Below the pieces are notes generated by a model, which saw only the letters and a list, made by a program, of their open reading frames with translations, was not told the DNA's origin and did no database searches. A stretch of DNA of 64,000 bases, taken from NCBI GenBank assembly GCA_963840075.1, contig CAWIXS010000023.1, positions 1 to 64,000 on the forward strand. The letters are read 5' to 3'. This document shows, one piece after another, positions 17,687 through 26,221 of the stretch (positions are counted from its first letter, which is position 1; each line of letters starts with the position of its first letter). The stretch is from AWTP1-13 sp963840075 (GTDB taxonomy: Bacteria; Pseudomonadota; Alphaproteobacteria; Rhizobiales; Hyphomicrobiaceae). Both the position numbers and the translations under genes were made by a program.

Positions 17687-19249
17687 CTACGGCATGGGCA
17701 GGGCCTCGTGCTCCTTCAGCACGCGGCCGGTGTCGATCTCGGCCTCCATCAGCTTGACGCGGTAGCCCCAAAGCTGGGCCAAGTACTGCAGCGTGCGCTC
17801 GGCCTCGGTCTTGTCGAGCAGCACGCCTTTGCGCACGTGGTGGGTGAGGACGAGGCGGCGGCTGCCCGAGAGGTCGGCGTCGGTGACCTGCAGGTCCGGG
17901 TCCTGGGCGGCCACGTCGTAGTGGCGCGCCAGCCGGCGGCGTACATCGCGGTAGCCCTGCTCGTTGTGGATGGCGGAGACGTCCATGGTGCTTTCGCGGG
18001 AGTCGTCGTCGACCGCGAACAGGCGGAAGTCGCGGATCAGCTTGGGGCTCAGGAACTGCAGGATGAAGCTCTCGTCGCGGTATTCCGCCCAGGCCTGCCG
18101 CAGGGTGCCCATCCAGTCGCCGCACCCGGCCAGGCCAGGGAACCACTCGCGGTCCTCCTCGCTGGGCTCGGTGGCGATGCGCCGGATGTCGTTCATCATG
18201 GCGAAGCCCAGCGCGTAAGGATTGATGCCGGAGAAGCGGCGGTCCTTGAAGACTGGCTGGAACACGACCGAGGAATGGGAGTGCAGGAACTCCAGCATGG
18301 TGCCGTCGGTCAGCAGGCCGCGCTCGTAGAGCCGGTTCAGGATCTCATAGTGGACGAAGGTGGCGCAGCCCTCGTTCATCATCTTGGTCTGGCGCTGCGG
18401 ATAGAAGTACTGCGCCAGCAGGCGCACGATGCGCAGCAGCTCGCGCTGCCAGTCCTCGAGCTTGGGCGCGTGCTTCTCGAGGAAGTAGAGCAGGTTCTCC
18501 TCCGGCAGGCCAAGGCGGCGGTGCTCGGTCTGCACGTCGGTCGGCTCGGTGGCGCCTTCGCGCACAATCTCGGGCAGCGTGCGGTAGATGGGATCGAACG
18601 TCGCCTCCTCGTAGGCGCGCCGCTGGGCCGCGCGCTCCTTCTCGCGCTTCACGATGTTGCGTGGCCGCGGCCGGAGGTCGCGGCTGACGCCCTGGTTCAT
18701 GAGCGCGTGCGCGGCATCGAGGACGCTCTCCACCGCGGCGTCGCCGTAGCGCTCCTCGCATTCAGCGACGTAGCTCTTGGCGAAGCTCAGGTAGTCGATG
18801 ATGTGGTCGGGCTGGGTCCACATCTGGAACTGGTAGTTGTTCTTGAAGAAATGGTTGTGCCCGAAGGCGGCGTGCGCGATCACCAGCGACTGCATGGTCA
18901 TGGAGTTTTCCTCCATGATGTAGCTGATGCAGGGATCAGAGTTGATCACCAGCTCGTAGGCGAGGCTGCGCATGCCGCGCTTGTAGTAGGCCTCGTCGCG
19001 CGCGAAGCGCTTGCCGAACGACCAGTGGCGGTACATCAGCGGCATGCCGATCGAGGAGTAGCTGTCGAGCATCTGCTCGGCCGTGATCACCTCGATCTGG
19101 TTGGGGTAGACGTCGAGGCCCAGCTCGCCGATGGCGATCTCGCTCATGGCGTCGTGGACCTTGAGGATCAGATCGAAGCTCCACTCCGCCCCGTCGAACA
19201 GCGGCCTCACCTTCGTCGTCTTGCGCCTCGGGGCCTTCATCTGTGTCAC
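17687..19249 (-). CDS. SpoVR family protein
   Basis: A 520-residue SpoVR/YcgB protein. Family signatures are LGLDVYPNQIEVITAEQMLD, MPLMYRHWSFGKRF, YELVINSDPCISYIMEEN and AHAAFGHNHFFKNN in the N-terminal half, and MNEGCATFVHYEILNRLYE in the middle. Its biochemical role is unknown. It forms the prkA-yeaH-spoVR set with the next two genes, all on the minus strand, a conserved stationary-phase/stress group in proteobacteria. GTG 19249 is chosen with AGAGGGA upstream; ATG at 19240 is possible. Its TAG stop is the start of a GTAGGG repeat. Confidence 0.93.
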   Translation of the reverse strand: MTQMKAPRRKTTKVRPLFDGAEWSFDLILKVHDAMSEIAIGELGLDVYPNQIEVITAEQMLDSYSSIGMPLMYRHWSFGKRFARDEAYYKRGMRSLAYELVINSDPCISYIMEENSMTMQSLVIAHAAFGHNHFFKNNYQFQMWTQPDHIIDYLSFAKSYVAECEERYGDAAVESVLDAAHALMNQGVSRDLRPRPRNIVKREKERAAQRRAYEEATFDPIYRTLPEIVREGATEPTDVQTEHRRLGLPEENLLYFLEKHAPKLEDWQRELLRIVRLLAQYFYPQRQTKMMNEGCATFVHYEILNRLYERGLLTDGTMLEFLHSHSSVVFQPVFKDRRFSGINPYALGFAMMNDIRRIATEPSEEDREWFPGLAGCGDWMGTLRQAWAEYRDESFILQFLSPKLIRDFRLFAVDDDSRESTMDVSAIHNEQGYRDVRRRLARHYDVAAQDPDLQVTDADLSGSRRLVLTHHVRKGVLLDKTEAERTLQYLAQLWGYRVKLMEAEIDTGRVLKEHEALPMP

Positions 19250-19306
19250 CGCACCGATCCCTCTCGCCCTGGCCTCTCGCCCTTGGCCCTGCGCGCTCGG
19301 GCCGCT

Positions 19307-19348
19307 CGACCTACGCCGCCCAACCTACGCCGCCCAACCTACGCCGCC
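19307..19348. repeat. three tandem 14-bp repeats
   Basis: CGACCTACGCCGCC followed by two copies of CAACCTACGCCGCC between spoVR and yeaH. On the minus strand each reads GGCGGCGTAGGTTG, and the yeaH stop TAG lies inside the third unit. Confidence 0.8.
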
Positions 19349-20625
19349 ATGTCGCCGCCGGCGGAGAACAACTCGTGGAACACCGGGTAGATGTCCTCTG
19401 GCGAGGAGACCCGCCGCATGGCGAAGTTGCGTTGGCGCCGGGCGACATGGCTGTAGCCGTGCCAAACCGGCGTCTCGTGGGAGTCGTTGAAGCGCTCGCC
19501 GTGCGTGGTCTCGACGTAGGCGAAGTACTGGCACAGCGGCAGCACCTCCTTGTCGAGCAGGCGCATGCAGCGCGGCATGTCGTCGTGGAAGTTGTCGCCG
19601 TCGGAGGCCTGCGCGGCGTAGATGTTCCAGTCCGCCGGGGAGTAGCGGTCCTTGACCACCTTGAGCATCTCCTCGAGCGCCGTGGAGATGACGGTGCCGC
19701 CGGTCTCGGTGCCGCGGAAGAAGGTCTCCTCGTCCACCTCCATGGCCGTCGAGGTGTGGCGGATGAAGACGAGGTGCACCTCGCGGTAGTAGCGGGTGAG
19801 GAACACGTGCAGCAGCATGAAGAAGCGCTTGGCGAGGTCCTTCAGCGGCTCCGTCATGGAGGCCGACGCGTCCATGAGACAGAACATGACCGCCTGCGTG
19901 GTCGGCTTCGGCACGCGCTCGAAGCGGTTGTATTGCAGGTCGATCGGATCGATGTAGGCGATGGTGCGCCTCAGGCGGACCTTGTGCTCGAGCGAGGCGC
20001 GCAGCGCCGCGATCTTGGCGGGGCTCGGCGGGTCCTCCGCCTCGGCCGCGGCCAGCTCCGCCTCCAGGCGCTTCACCTCGGCCTCGCTGGGCCGGCGCAG
20101 TGCCATGCGGCGCCCGAGGCTCTTGCGCATGGTGCGCGTGCGGTTGAGGCGCGCCGGCGGGCCCTCGGTGGTGTAGCCGGCGCGCGCGAGCTTGGGCGCC
20201 TTCAGGTCCTTGAGCTTCACCTTGATCAGGTTCGGCAGCTTGAGGTCGTCGAAGAAGAGGTCGAGGAACTCCTCCTTCGTCAGGGTGAAGGTGAACTCGT
20301 CCTGGCCCTCGCCGTCGGGGCTGCCCTGGTTGCCGCGCCCGCCGCCGCCCGGGGGCTTGGGGATCTCGTCGCCGACCTGGTACTCCTCGTTGCCCGGCAG
20401 CACATAGTCGCGCCGGCCGGTGTTGCGGCCGAGCGAGAAGGCGGGCTCGCGCAGGCTCTTGGAGCGGATCGTCACCTTCTCCGAACCTTCCGCGTCGGCC
20501 ACCTTGCGGCTTCTGAGCGAGTCCTTGATGGCCTCGCGGATCTCGGCCTTGGCGCGGCGCAGGAACCTCTGGCGGTTGCCGAGGCTCTTGGCTTTGGGGT
20601 TCAGACGCCTGTCGACGATCTGCAT
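19339..20625 (-). CDS. yeaH: YeaH/YhbH family protein (DUF444)
   Basis: A 428-residue DUF444 protein with a VWA-like domain. The N-terminal MQIVDRRLNPKAKSLGNRQR and RRAKAEIREAIKD are typical. The C-terminal VWA-like part has VMFCLMDASASMTEPLKDLA (a MIDAS-like DxSxS) and FIRHTSTAMEVDEETFF followed by GGTVISTALEEM. It is the middle gene of the prkA-yeaH-spoVR set; in enterobacteria YeaH accompanies the kinase YeaG in nitrogen-starvation and stationary-phase responses. A Gly-rich segment (GGGGRGNQG, about residues 95-105) is low complexity. The start matches family starts. Confidence 0.93.
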   Translation of the reverse strand: MQIVDRRLNPKAKSLGNRQRFLRRAKAEIREAIKDSLRSRKVADAEGSEKVTIRSKSLREPAFSLGRNTGRRDYVLPGNEEYQVGDEIPKPPGGGGRGNQGSPDGEGQDEFTFTLTKEEFLDLFFDDLKLPNLIKVKLKDLKAPKLARAGYTTEGPPARLNRTRTMRKSLGRRMALRRPSEAEVKRLEAELAAAEAEDPPSPAKIAALRASLEHKVRLRRTIAYIDPIDLQYNRFERVPKPTTQAVMFCLMDASASMTEPLKDLAKRFFMLLHVFLTRYYREVHLVFIRHTSTAMEVDEETFFRGTETGGTVISTALEEMLKVVKDRYSPADWNIYAAQASDGDNFHDDMPRCMRLLDKEVLPLCQYFAYVETTHGERFNDSHETPVWHGYSHVARRQRNFAMRRVSSPEDIYPVFHELFSAGGDMAA

Positions 20626-20737
20626 GGGTCAGTCGCTCGGTGGTCGGTGCGTGGCGCACGCTTCCAGGGTCGGCGGCCAGCGGCCGCCGCACATGCCACG
20701 GACCCTAGCACGGGAATGGCGGCCCGGCACCAGCCAC

Positions 20738-22684
20738 TCAGCTCGACTTCTTCACACGCATGTACCATTCCACCAGCCGGCGGACCTGGCGCGGCGTGTA
20801 GCCGCGCTCGACCATGCGCTGCACGAACTCCTCGTGCTTCTTCTCCGTCTCGCTGTCCTGCTTCTTGCCGAAGCTGATCACCGGCAGCAGGTCCTCGACC
20901 TGGCTGAACATGCGGCGCTCGATGACCTCGCGGATCTTCTCGTAGCTGGTCCAGCTCGGGTTCTTGCCGCCGTTCTTGGAGCGGGCGCGCAGGGAGAACT
21001 TCACCACCTCGAAGCGGAAGTCCTTCGGGTTGGCGATGCCGGCCGGCTTCTCGATCTTGCTCAGCTCCTGCTCCAGCACCTGGCGGCTCATGAGCTGGCC
21101 GGTGTCGGGGTCCTTGAAGTCGTGATCCTCGATCCAGGCGTCGGCATAGGCGACGTAGCGGTCGAACAGGTTCTGGCCGAACTCGTGGTAGGATTCCAGG
21201 TAGGCCTTCTGGATCTCGTTGCCGATGAACTCGGCATACTTGGGCGACAGCTCCTCCTTGAGGAACTCGATCCAGCGGCTCTCGTTCTCCTCCGGCATCT
21301 GCTCGCGCCGTACCGCCTGCTCGGTGACGTAGAGCAGGTGCACCGGGTCGGCGGCGACCTCGTTGGTGTCGAAGTTGAAGGTCTCCGAGAGGATCTTGTA
21401 GGCGAAGCGCGTGGAGCCACCCTCCATGCCCTCCGTGACGCCGGCGGCGTCGCGGTACTCCTGGATGGTCTTGGCGTGCGGATCGCTGTCTTTGAGGCTC
21501 TCGCCGTCGTAGACGCGCATCTTGGAGTAGAGCGCGGAGTTCTCGTGCAGGCGCAGGCGCGTCAGTACCGAGAAGCGCGCCAGCATCTCGAGCGTGCCGG
21601 GGGCGATCGGGGCATCGGACAGCTCGCTGGCGGCCAGCAGCTTCTCGTAGATCTTGCGCTCGTCGGTGACGCGCAGGCAGTAGGGCACCTTGATGACGCT
21701 GATGCGGTCGAGGAAGGCCTCGTTGTTCTTGTTGGCGCGGAAGCTCTGCCACTCGCTCTCGTTCGAGTGCGCGATGATCAGGCCCTGATAGGGCATGGCA
21801 CCGACATTCTCGGTGCCCACGTAGGTGCGGTCCTGCGTGGCGGTGAGCAGCGGGTGCAGCATCTTCAGCGGCGCCTTGAACATCTCGACGAACTCGAGCA
21901 CGCCCTGGGTGGTGCGGTTGAGGCCGCCCGAGTAGGAGTAGGCGTCGGCGTCGTTCTGTCCGAAGTGCTCCAGCTTGCGGATGTCGACCTTGCCGACCAG
22001 GGACGAGATGTCCTGGTTGTTCTCGTCGCCCGGCTCGGTCTTGGCCACGCAGATCTGGCGCAGCTTGGAGGGGTGCAGCTTGACGACCGAGAACTTGGAG
22101 ATGTCGCCGCCGAACTCGTCGAGGCGCTTCACCGCCCACGGCGACATGTAGCCCATCAGCAGGCGCTCCGGGATGCCGTAGCGGTCCTCCAGCATGCGGC
22201 CCATGGTTGGGGGGTCGAACAGCCCGAGCGGGCTCTCGAAGATCGGGCTCATCCCATCGTTCGTGGCGAGCACGTAGAGGGGCTGCTTCTCCATCAGGTC
22301 CTTGAGGCGGTCGGCCATGGACGACTTGCCGCCGCCGACGGGCCCGAGCAGATACATGATCTGCTTCTTCTCCTCCAGGCCCTGGGCAGCGTGCCGGAAG
22401 AAGCCGACGATGCGCTCGATCGTCTCCTCGAGGCCGTAGAAGTCCTTGAAGACGGAATAGACCTTGATGGTGCGGTTCATGAAGATCCGCCCCAGGCGCG
22501 CATCGCGGGAGGTGTCGACGAGCTCCGGCTCGCCGATGGCGCGCAGCATGCGCTCGGCCGTGCTGGCGTACATCGAGGCGTCCGACCGGCAGCCCTCCAG
22601 GTACTCGCGCAAGGTCAGGCGGTGCTGCCTCTGACTCTCGTACGCCTGTGCGTAGACGTCGAAGATGTTATCGTTGTTTGCCAT
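20738..22684 (-). CDS. prkA: PrkA family serine protein kinase (YeaG-like)
   Basis: A 648-residue AAA+/kinase protein. The N-terminal AAA part has YLLGPVGGGKSSMADRLK (Walker A about 114-121) and GLLEFVEMFK-type Walker B text around VLEFVEMFKAPLKML. The segment IIAHSNESEWQSFRANKNNEAF and the C-terminal GYTPRQVRRLVEWYM are family-typical. It is a stationary-phase serine kinase or AAA protease in characterised bacteria. The ATG at 22684 (MANNDNIFDVY) has AGAGGA just upstream and matches homologue starts, so the longer frame to 22720 is rejected. It is the first gene of the three-gene set. Confidence 0.94.
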   Translation of the reverse strand: MANNDNIFDVYAQAYESQRQHRLTLREYLEGCRSDASMYASTAERMLRAIGEPELVDTSRDARLGRIFMNRTIKVYSVFKDFYGLEETIERIVGFFRHAAQGLEEKKQIMYLLGPVGGGKSSMADRLKDLMEKQPLYVLATNDGMSPIFESPLGLFDPPTMGRMLEDRYGIPERLLMGYMSPWAVKRLDEFGGDISKFSVVKLHPSKLRQICVAKTEPGDENNQDISSLVGKVDIRKLEHFGQNDADAYSYSGGLNRTTQGVLEFVEMFKAPLKMLHPLLTATQDRTYVGTENVGAMPYQGLIIAHSNESEWQSFRANKNNEAFLDRISVIKVPYCLRVTDERKIYEKLLAASELSDAPIAPGTLEMLARFSVLTRLRLHENSALYSKMRVYDGESLKDSDPHAKTIQEYRDAAGVTEGMEGGSTRFAYKILSETFNFDTNEVAADPVHLLYVTEQAVRREQMPEENESRWIEFLKEELSPKYAEFIGNEIQKAYLESYHEFGQNLFDRYVAYADAWIEDHDFKDPDTGQLMSRQVLEQELSKIEKPAGIANPKDFRFEVVKFSLRARSKNGGKNPSWTSYEKIREVIERRMFSQVEDLLPVISFGKKQDSETEKKHEEFVQRMVERGYTPRQVRRLVEWYMRVKKSS

Positions 22685-23013
22685 GTCCTCTTCGCCTCTG
22701 CGGCCGGCCACACGTAGCAAAGATTAGACCAAAAAATTGCGGCCGGGATAAGTACTGGGCATTGTGGTTGTCGTGCCTCCTTGGCCTATGGCCGTTCCGC
22801 CACGCCGCCCATGCCTACGCATAGAGATGGGTATCACATTGCCACGAAACAAAGGGTTAGTGCCCAGGGGCCCGTAAGCCGCCGCGACAGTTCCGCGCCG
22901 CCCGCCGACCGGCCACCCAAGTACCCGCGGGAGCGCCCATTGTGTACGCGAAATGGCCACGGCCGGATCAAAGAAGCAGCAGTCCCACGCGGTGTCGATG
23001 CTCAATCGATGCT
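22685..23013. other. intergenic stretch upstream of prkA and downstream of hisF
   Basis: It should contain the prkA promoter; an AT-rich TTTTTTGGTCTAATCTTTGC lies about 40 bases before its start. Three TCGATGCTC repeats lie at about 22996-23032, overlapping the hisF end. No gene is seen. Confidence 0.4.
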
Positions 23014-23814
23014 CTAGGTCGATGCTCGAGCGGAGGCGGCTCCATCGAGCCTCACGGGTATGCCGGCCCGAGCCATGTAGTGCTTGACCTGGCCGATCGT
23101 GAAAATCCCGTAATGAAAGACCGATGCAGCGAGCACCGCGCTCGCCCGGCCGATCTTAATCCCATCGACCAGATGATCAAGGCTGCCGGCTCCCCCCGAG
23201 GCGATCACCGGCACGCTGACGGCGTCGGAGATGGCGCGGGTGAGCTCCAGGTCGAAGCCGGATTTGGTGCCGTCCCGATCCATCGAGGTGAGCAGGATCT
23301 CGCCGGCACCGAGCTCGACCACCTCGCGGGCGTAGGCGACGGCATCGAGGCCGGTGTGGGTGCGTCCGCCGTGGGTAAAGATCTCCCATCGGGGCGTCTC
23401 GGCCGGTGCCGCCACCTTCTTGGCGTCGATGGCAACGACAATGCATTGTGCCCCGAACTTGTCGGCCCCCTCAGCGACAAATTGGCGCCGCGCGACGGCC
23501 GCGGTGTTGATCGAGACCTTGTCGGCCCCTGCCTTCAGCAGCCGGCGGATATCCTCCACGGTGCGCACGCCGCCGCCCACGGTCAGCGGCATGAAGCAGC
23601 GCTCTGCCGTGCGCTCGACGATGTCGAAGATGGTGTCGCGGTTCTCGTGGCTCGCGGTGATGTCGAGGAAGCACAGCTCGTCGGCGCCGGCGGCGTCATA
23701 GGCGGCAGCGGCCTCCACAGGGTCGCCGGCGTCGGTGAGGCCGACGAACTTCACGCCCTTCACGACGCGACCGTCCTTCACGTCGAGGCAGGGTATGATG
23801 CGGACCTTGAGCAC
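23014..23814 (-). CDS. hisF: imidazole glycerol phosphate synthase subunit HisF
   Basis: A 266-residue cyclase subunit that, with HisH, converts PRFAR and glutamine-derived ammonia to imidazole glycerol phosphate and AICAR. The TIM-barrel markers are complete: VRIIPCLDVKDGRVVKGVKF with catalytic Asp11, DELCFLDITAS, PLTVGGGVRTVEDIRRLL, KVSINTAAV, VVAIDAKK and LTSMDRDGTKSGFD. The GTG at 23814 gives the standard start; longer readings lack homology. It follows the Uma2 gene by four bases, so the two are probably co-transcribed. hisA lies 1.1 kb upstream in the same direction; hisH and hisB are not in the window. Confidence 0.96.
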   Translation of the reverse strand: MLKVRIIPCLDVKDGRVVKGVKFVGLTDAGDPVEAAAAYDAAGADELCFLDITASHENRDTIFDIVERTAERCFMPLTVGGGVRTVEDIRRLLKAGADKVSINTAAVARRQFVAEGADKFGAQCIVVAIDAKKVAAPAETPRWEIFTHGGRTHTGLDAVAYAREVVELGAGEILLTSMDRDGTKSGFDLELTRAISDAVSVPVIASGGAGSLDHLVDGIKIGRASAVLAASVFHYGIFTIGQVKHYMARAGIPVRLDGAASARAST

Positions 23815-23818
23815 GGGG

Positions 23819-24484
23819 CTACTCGACCGTTGGAGCGTCCGGGATGCCGCGGAAAACGGCGGCCATCGCCAGCGCGATCCCGAGGTCGCCGAGGGCAATC
23901 GTGTCGTCGCGGCCGACCAATTCTGCAGGCTGGCTGGGCCAAGAGCCATCGCCTCGACGCGCCCACACCCACGCCCGCGGCTCGTCCTGGGAGCAGACGA
24001 GGTAGGTCTGCAGCGACGCTATCGCGCCGTATTCCTCCAGCTTCTCTGTGAAATCCTCGTCGGCGGTCGAAGGCGAGAGGACCTCGGCGATGAAAATCGG
24101 ATTGGTCGTGGCAAGCTCTCGGCCATGCGGATTGGCGCGATCCACCACGACATCGGGGCCGCGCACACCGATGGGGGTCTGCACCGCAAAATCGGCTGAG
24201 CCGATATCGAAGACCTCACGGTCGAGGAGGCGCAGAGGCTCGCCGAGGATGTTGGAGCACACGCGCGCGTGATACCTGGATGTCCGGACCATGCCGCACG
24301 TCACTCGTCCCCGGGAGAGCTCGAACTTGCCCTCCTCGCGCTCGAGCCCTGCGGCCCAGAGCAGGAACGCCTCCGGCTCCGTTGGAGCGCTCTTGATGAG
24401 TTCGGCTTGGCGGGCGCTGACCTCGCAGAAGCCCTCCTCCCGCAAGCGATCCTCTTCGAAGCCCTTCTGCGTAGCTTGCCGCAT
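23819..24484 (-). CDS. Uma2 family (PD-(D/E)XK nuclease-fold) protein
   Basis: A 221-residue protein of the Uma2/DUF820 family, which has a restriction-endonuclease-like fold and no settled function. The fold core reads FDIGSADFAVQTPIGVRGPD, VVVDRANPHG, then PIFIAEVLSPSTADEDFTEK and a YLVCSQDEPRAWVW strand. The second acidic motif is EVLSPS rather than the nuclease ExK form, which is common in this family. It is inserted between hisA and hisF in the same direction, probably read through into hisF. The ATG at 24484 is clear. Uma2 genes often move as singletons. Confidence 0.82.
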   Translation of the reverse strand: MRQATQKGFEEDRLREEGFCEVSARQAELIKSAPTEPEAFLLWAAGLEREEGKFELSRGRVTCGMVRTSRYHARVCSNILGEPLRLLDREVFDIGSADFAVQTPIGVRGPDVVVDRANPHGRELATTNPIFIAEVLSPSTADEDFTEKLEEYGAIASLQTYLVCSQDEPRAWVWARRGDGSWPSQPAELVGRDDTIALGDLGIALAMAAVFRGIPDAPTVE

Positions 24485-24542
24485 GGAACAAACCTAGCAC
24501 AAGTGACGGCGGAACAGAAGCGACGCGGGCGCTGAGATTGGC

Positions 24543-24819
24543 GGGTCAGTTTGAATTTTCTCGATCGTGACCAGGGGTTGTGGGCGTCCGCAGCCCACGC
24601 CGCCTGACAAAAGGAGCGAGGTCCATGACATTCACAGAGTGGATCAACATCGAGGCCGATCGGATCGTCAGCATGGGGTTGCGCGTCTCACCCGAGCACC
24701 AAGCAGACTTCATGCGTGTCCAGATCGTGGCGGCTCTACATAAGGCGTTGGCGCATGGTCGCGATGGGCTTTTGGACAACGATCCGCCTCGTGTGGTCCG
24801 GAATAATTCAAATTGACCC
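24543..24819. mobile_element. MITE-like cassette with terminal inverted repeats
   Basis: GGGTCAGTTTGAATT at 24543-24557 and AATTCAAATTGACCC at 24805-24819 are inverted copies matching at 14 of 15 positions, 277 bases end to end. The interval contains a 63-codon ORF whose stop lies in the right repeat, and an internal hairpin (GTGGGC/GCCCAC). It has no transposase. It sits between the Uma2 gene and hisA. No clear target duplication was identified by eye. Confidence 0.55.
24625..24816 (+). CDS. small hypothetical protein carried in a MITE-like cassette
   Basis: A 63-residue protein, MTFTEWINIEADRIVSMGLR continuing with VSPEHQADFMRVQIVAALHK and a short GLLDNDPP tail. It looks like a helical soluble protein. 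A good ribosome binding site (AAGGAGCGAG) precedes the ATG. No family was recognised. It reads against hisA and Uma2, and its stop codon is within the right inverted repeat of the cassette, so gene and repeats probably moved together. A cargo or regulatory role is only a guess. Confidence 0.55.
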   Translation: MTFTEWINIEADRIVSMGLRVSPEHQADFMRVQIVAALHKALAHGRDGLLDNDPPRVVRNNSN

Positions 24820-24922
24820 ACTACCGCGCCGGCAGGCGCGGCCCGGGCAATCGCTGGCGGTCCGGAGTATCTCGGAAGACGGCGGCCATGGTCAGCTCAA
24901 CCCCCGGGCCCCCCCGAGCGGT

Positions 24923-25657
24923 TCATGGCTCAGCTCTCGAAAGGAGTGCCAGCGCCTCGCGCGCATCGAGGCGGCCGTCGTAGAGGGCGCGGCCGGCGAT
25001 GGCGCCTTCCAGCATAGCATGCTCAGGGTGCAGCAGCGCCCGCACGTCGTCGATGCCGGCGAGGCCGCCCGAGGCAATCACCGGGATGGAGGTGGAGCGG
25101 GCCAGCTCGGCTGTCGCGGGCAGGTTGAGGCCGGTGAGGATGCCGTCGCGGTCGATGTCGGTGTGGATGATGGCGGCGACGCCGGCATCCTCGTAGCGGC
25201 GCGCCATCTCCAGGACGGAAAGCTCGCTGGTCTCGGCCCAGCCTTCCACCGCCACCCGGCCGCCGCGCGCGTCGATGCCCACGGCGATGCGGCCGGGGAA
25301 GCGCCGGCAGGCCTCGCGCACCACATCGGGGTTGCGCAGCGCCAGGGTGCCCAGGATCACACGCCGGATGCCCCTGTCGAGCCAGGCCTCGATGGTGGCG
25401 AGGTCGCGGATGCCGCCGCCCAGCTGCACGGGGATGCTCACCGCCTGCAGGATCGCCTCCACGGCGGGGGCATTGACGGGCCGGCCGGCAAACGCGCCGT
25501 TGAGGTCGACGAGGTGCAGGTAGCGGAAGCCCTGCGCCTGGAAGGTCCGGGCCTGCCCCGCCGGGTCGTCATTGAAGACGGTGGCCGCCGATATCTCGCC
25601 GCGGGCGAGGCGCACGCAGCGGCCTTCTTTCAAGTCGATGGCGGGAAACAGGATCAC
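24923..25657 (-). CDS. hisA: phosphoribosylformimino-5-aminoimidazole carboxamide ribotide isomerase HisA
   Basis: A 244-residue TIM-barrel isomerase converting ProFAR to PRFAR, the substrate of HisF. Markers: VILFPAIDLKEGRCVRL with catalytic Asp8, YLHLVDLNGAFAG, VQLGGGIRDLATIEAWLDRG, AVGIDARGG and IIHTDIDRDGILTG with the second catalytic Asp. GTG at 25657 gives the standard start. It is upstream of hisF in the same direction, but a Uma2 gene and a MITE-like cassette now separate them. Confidence 0.95.
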   Translation of the reverse strand: MILFPAIDLKEGRCVRLARGEISAATVFNDDPAGQARTFQAQGFRYLHLVDLNGAFAGRPVNAPAVEAILQAVSIPVQLGGGIRDLATIEAWLDRGIRRVILGTLALRNPDVVREACRRFPGRIAVGIDARGGRVAVEGWAETSELSVLEMARRYEDAGVAAIIHTDIDRDGILTGLNLPATAELARSTSIPVIASGGLAGIDDVRALLHPEHAMLEGAIAGRALYDGRLDAREALALLSRAEP

Positions 25658-25791
25658 GGGGGTCGAACCTCGGGCTTTGAGCTCAGGCGGCATGCGGGTG
25701 CGGTGTGGACCGGCCACGACTTCGCTATCTTCCTGGGCGATCAATCGTGTGAGCCCGCCTTTCCGTCAAGCCATCAAGCCATCAGCCCCGA

Positions 25792-26115
25792 ATGCCAGCA
25801 TCCAGCCTTGCAGAGCAGCGCCCGAGCGCATCCCCGCCCGCCCTGACCGAGGCCGATGCGGTCGACATCTGGATTGCGCGCTGGCTGCGCCTGCGCCGCA
25901 AGGACATTCGCGCCCGCTACGGCTGCGATCCACGCCGGCTCTACGAGATCTGGGAAGGGGCTCGCTTCGCAGGCAGCCGCCCCAAGGCGCAGGCCCTGTT
26001 CGCCGAGCGCTATCCGGGCCTCGTCGATCAGGTGGATTTCAGCCTGCATCGGCGCATCCCGCGCGCGATACCCTCGGAGCTGCAGCTTGGGCTTTTCGGG
26101 CCGGAAGGGACTTAG
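25792..26115 (+). CDS. hypothetical protein, small basic HTH-like
   Basis: A 107-residue protein with a conserved-looking central block, DIWIARWLRLRRKDIRARYG then DPRRLYEIWEGARFAGSR, and a C-terminal SELQLGLFGPEG. The Arg-rich helices and DPRRLYEIW pattern suggest a small DNA-binding or adaptor protein, but I cannot name a family. Codon usage fits a real gene. It lies between hisA (divergent) and the SOS-box gene, with the first SOS box overlapping its stop codon region. Confidence 0.6.
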   Translation: MPASSLAEQRPSASPPALTEADAVDIWIARWLRLRRKDIRARYGCDPRRLYEIWEGARFAGSRPKAQALFAERYPGLVDQVDFSLHRRIPRAIPSELQLGLFGPEGT

Positions 26116-26129
26116 AACAAAGTCGGAAC
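26115..26129. promoter_or_regulatory. LexA/SOS box, GAAC-N7-GAAC (reverse orientation)
   Basis: GAAC at 26115-26118 and GAAC at 26126-26129 with seven bases between them. This is the reverse complement of the alphaproteobacterial SOS box GTTC-N7-GTTC. It lies about 95 bases before the start at 26222. Specific LexA binding is inferred. Confidence 0.65.
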
Positions 26130-26161
26130 ATCCGCTGGACGCTGCGGGCGAATCACCGCAT

Positions 26162-26176
26162 GTTCCCTCTGTGTTC
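26162..26176. promoter_or_regulatory. LexA/SOS box, GTTC-N7-GTTC
   Basis: GTTC at 26162-26165 and GTTC at 26173-26176, seven bases apart, 46 bases before the ATG at 26222. With the opposite-facing box 33 bases upstream it makes a paired operator over the likely promoter of the following gene. Confidence 0.7.
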
Positions 26177-26221
26177 CAGACGTAGTCGGCCTCTGCCGCC
26201 CATCCATTGACGAGACCCCCG

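Noticed and set aside
17708..19390. A 560-codon plus-strand frame over spoVR
   Set aside because: Antisense shadow without motif content; SpoVR is certain on the other strand.
20420..22717. A 765-codon plus-strand frame across prkA and yeaH
   Set aside because: Shadow of two strongly conserved minus-strand genes; low-complexity His/Leu/Arg composition.
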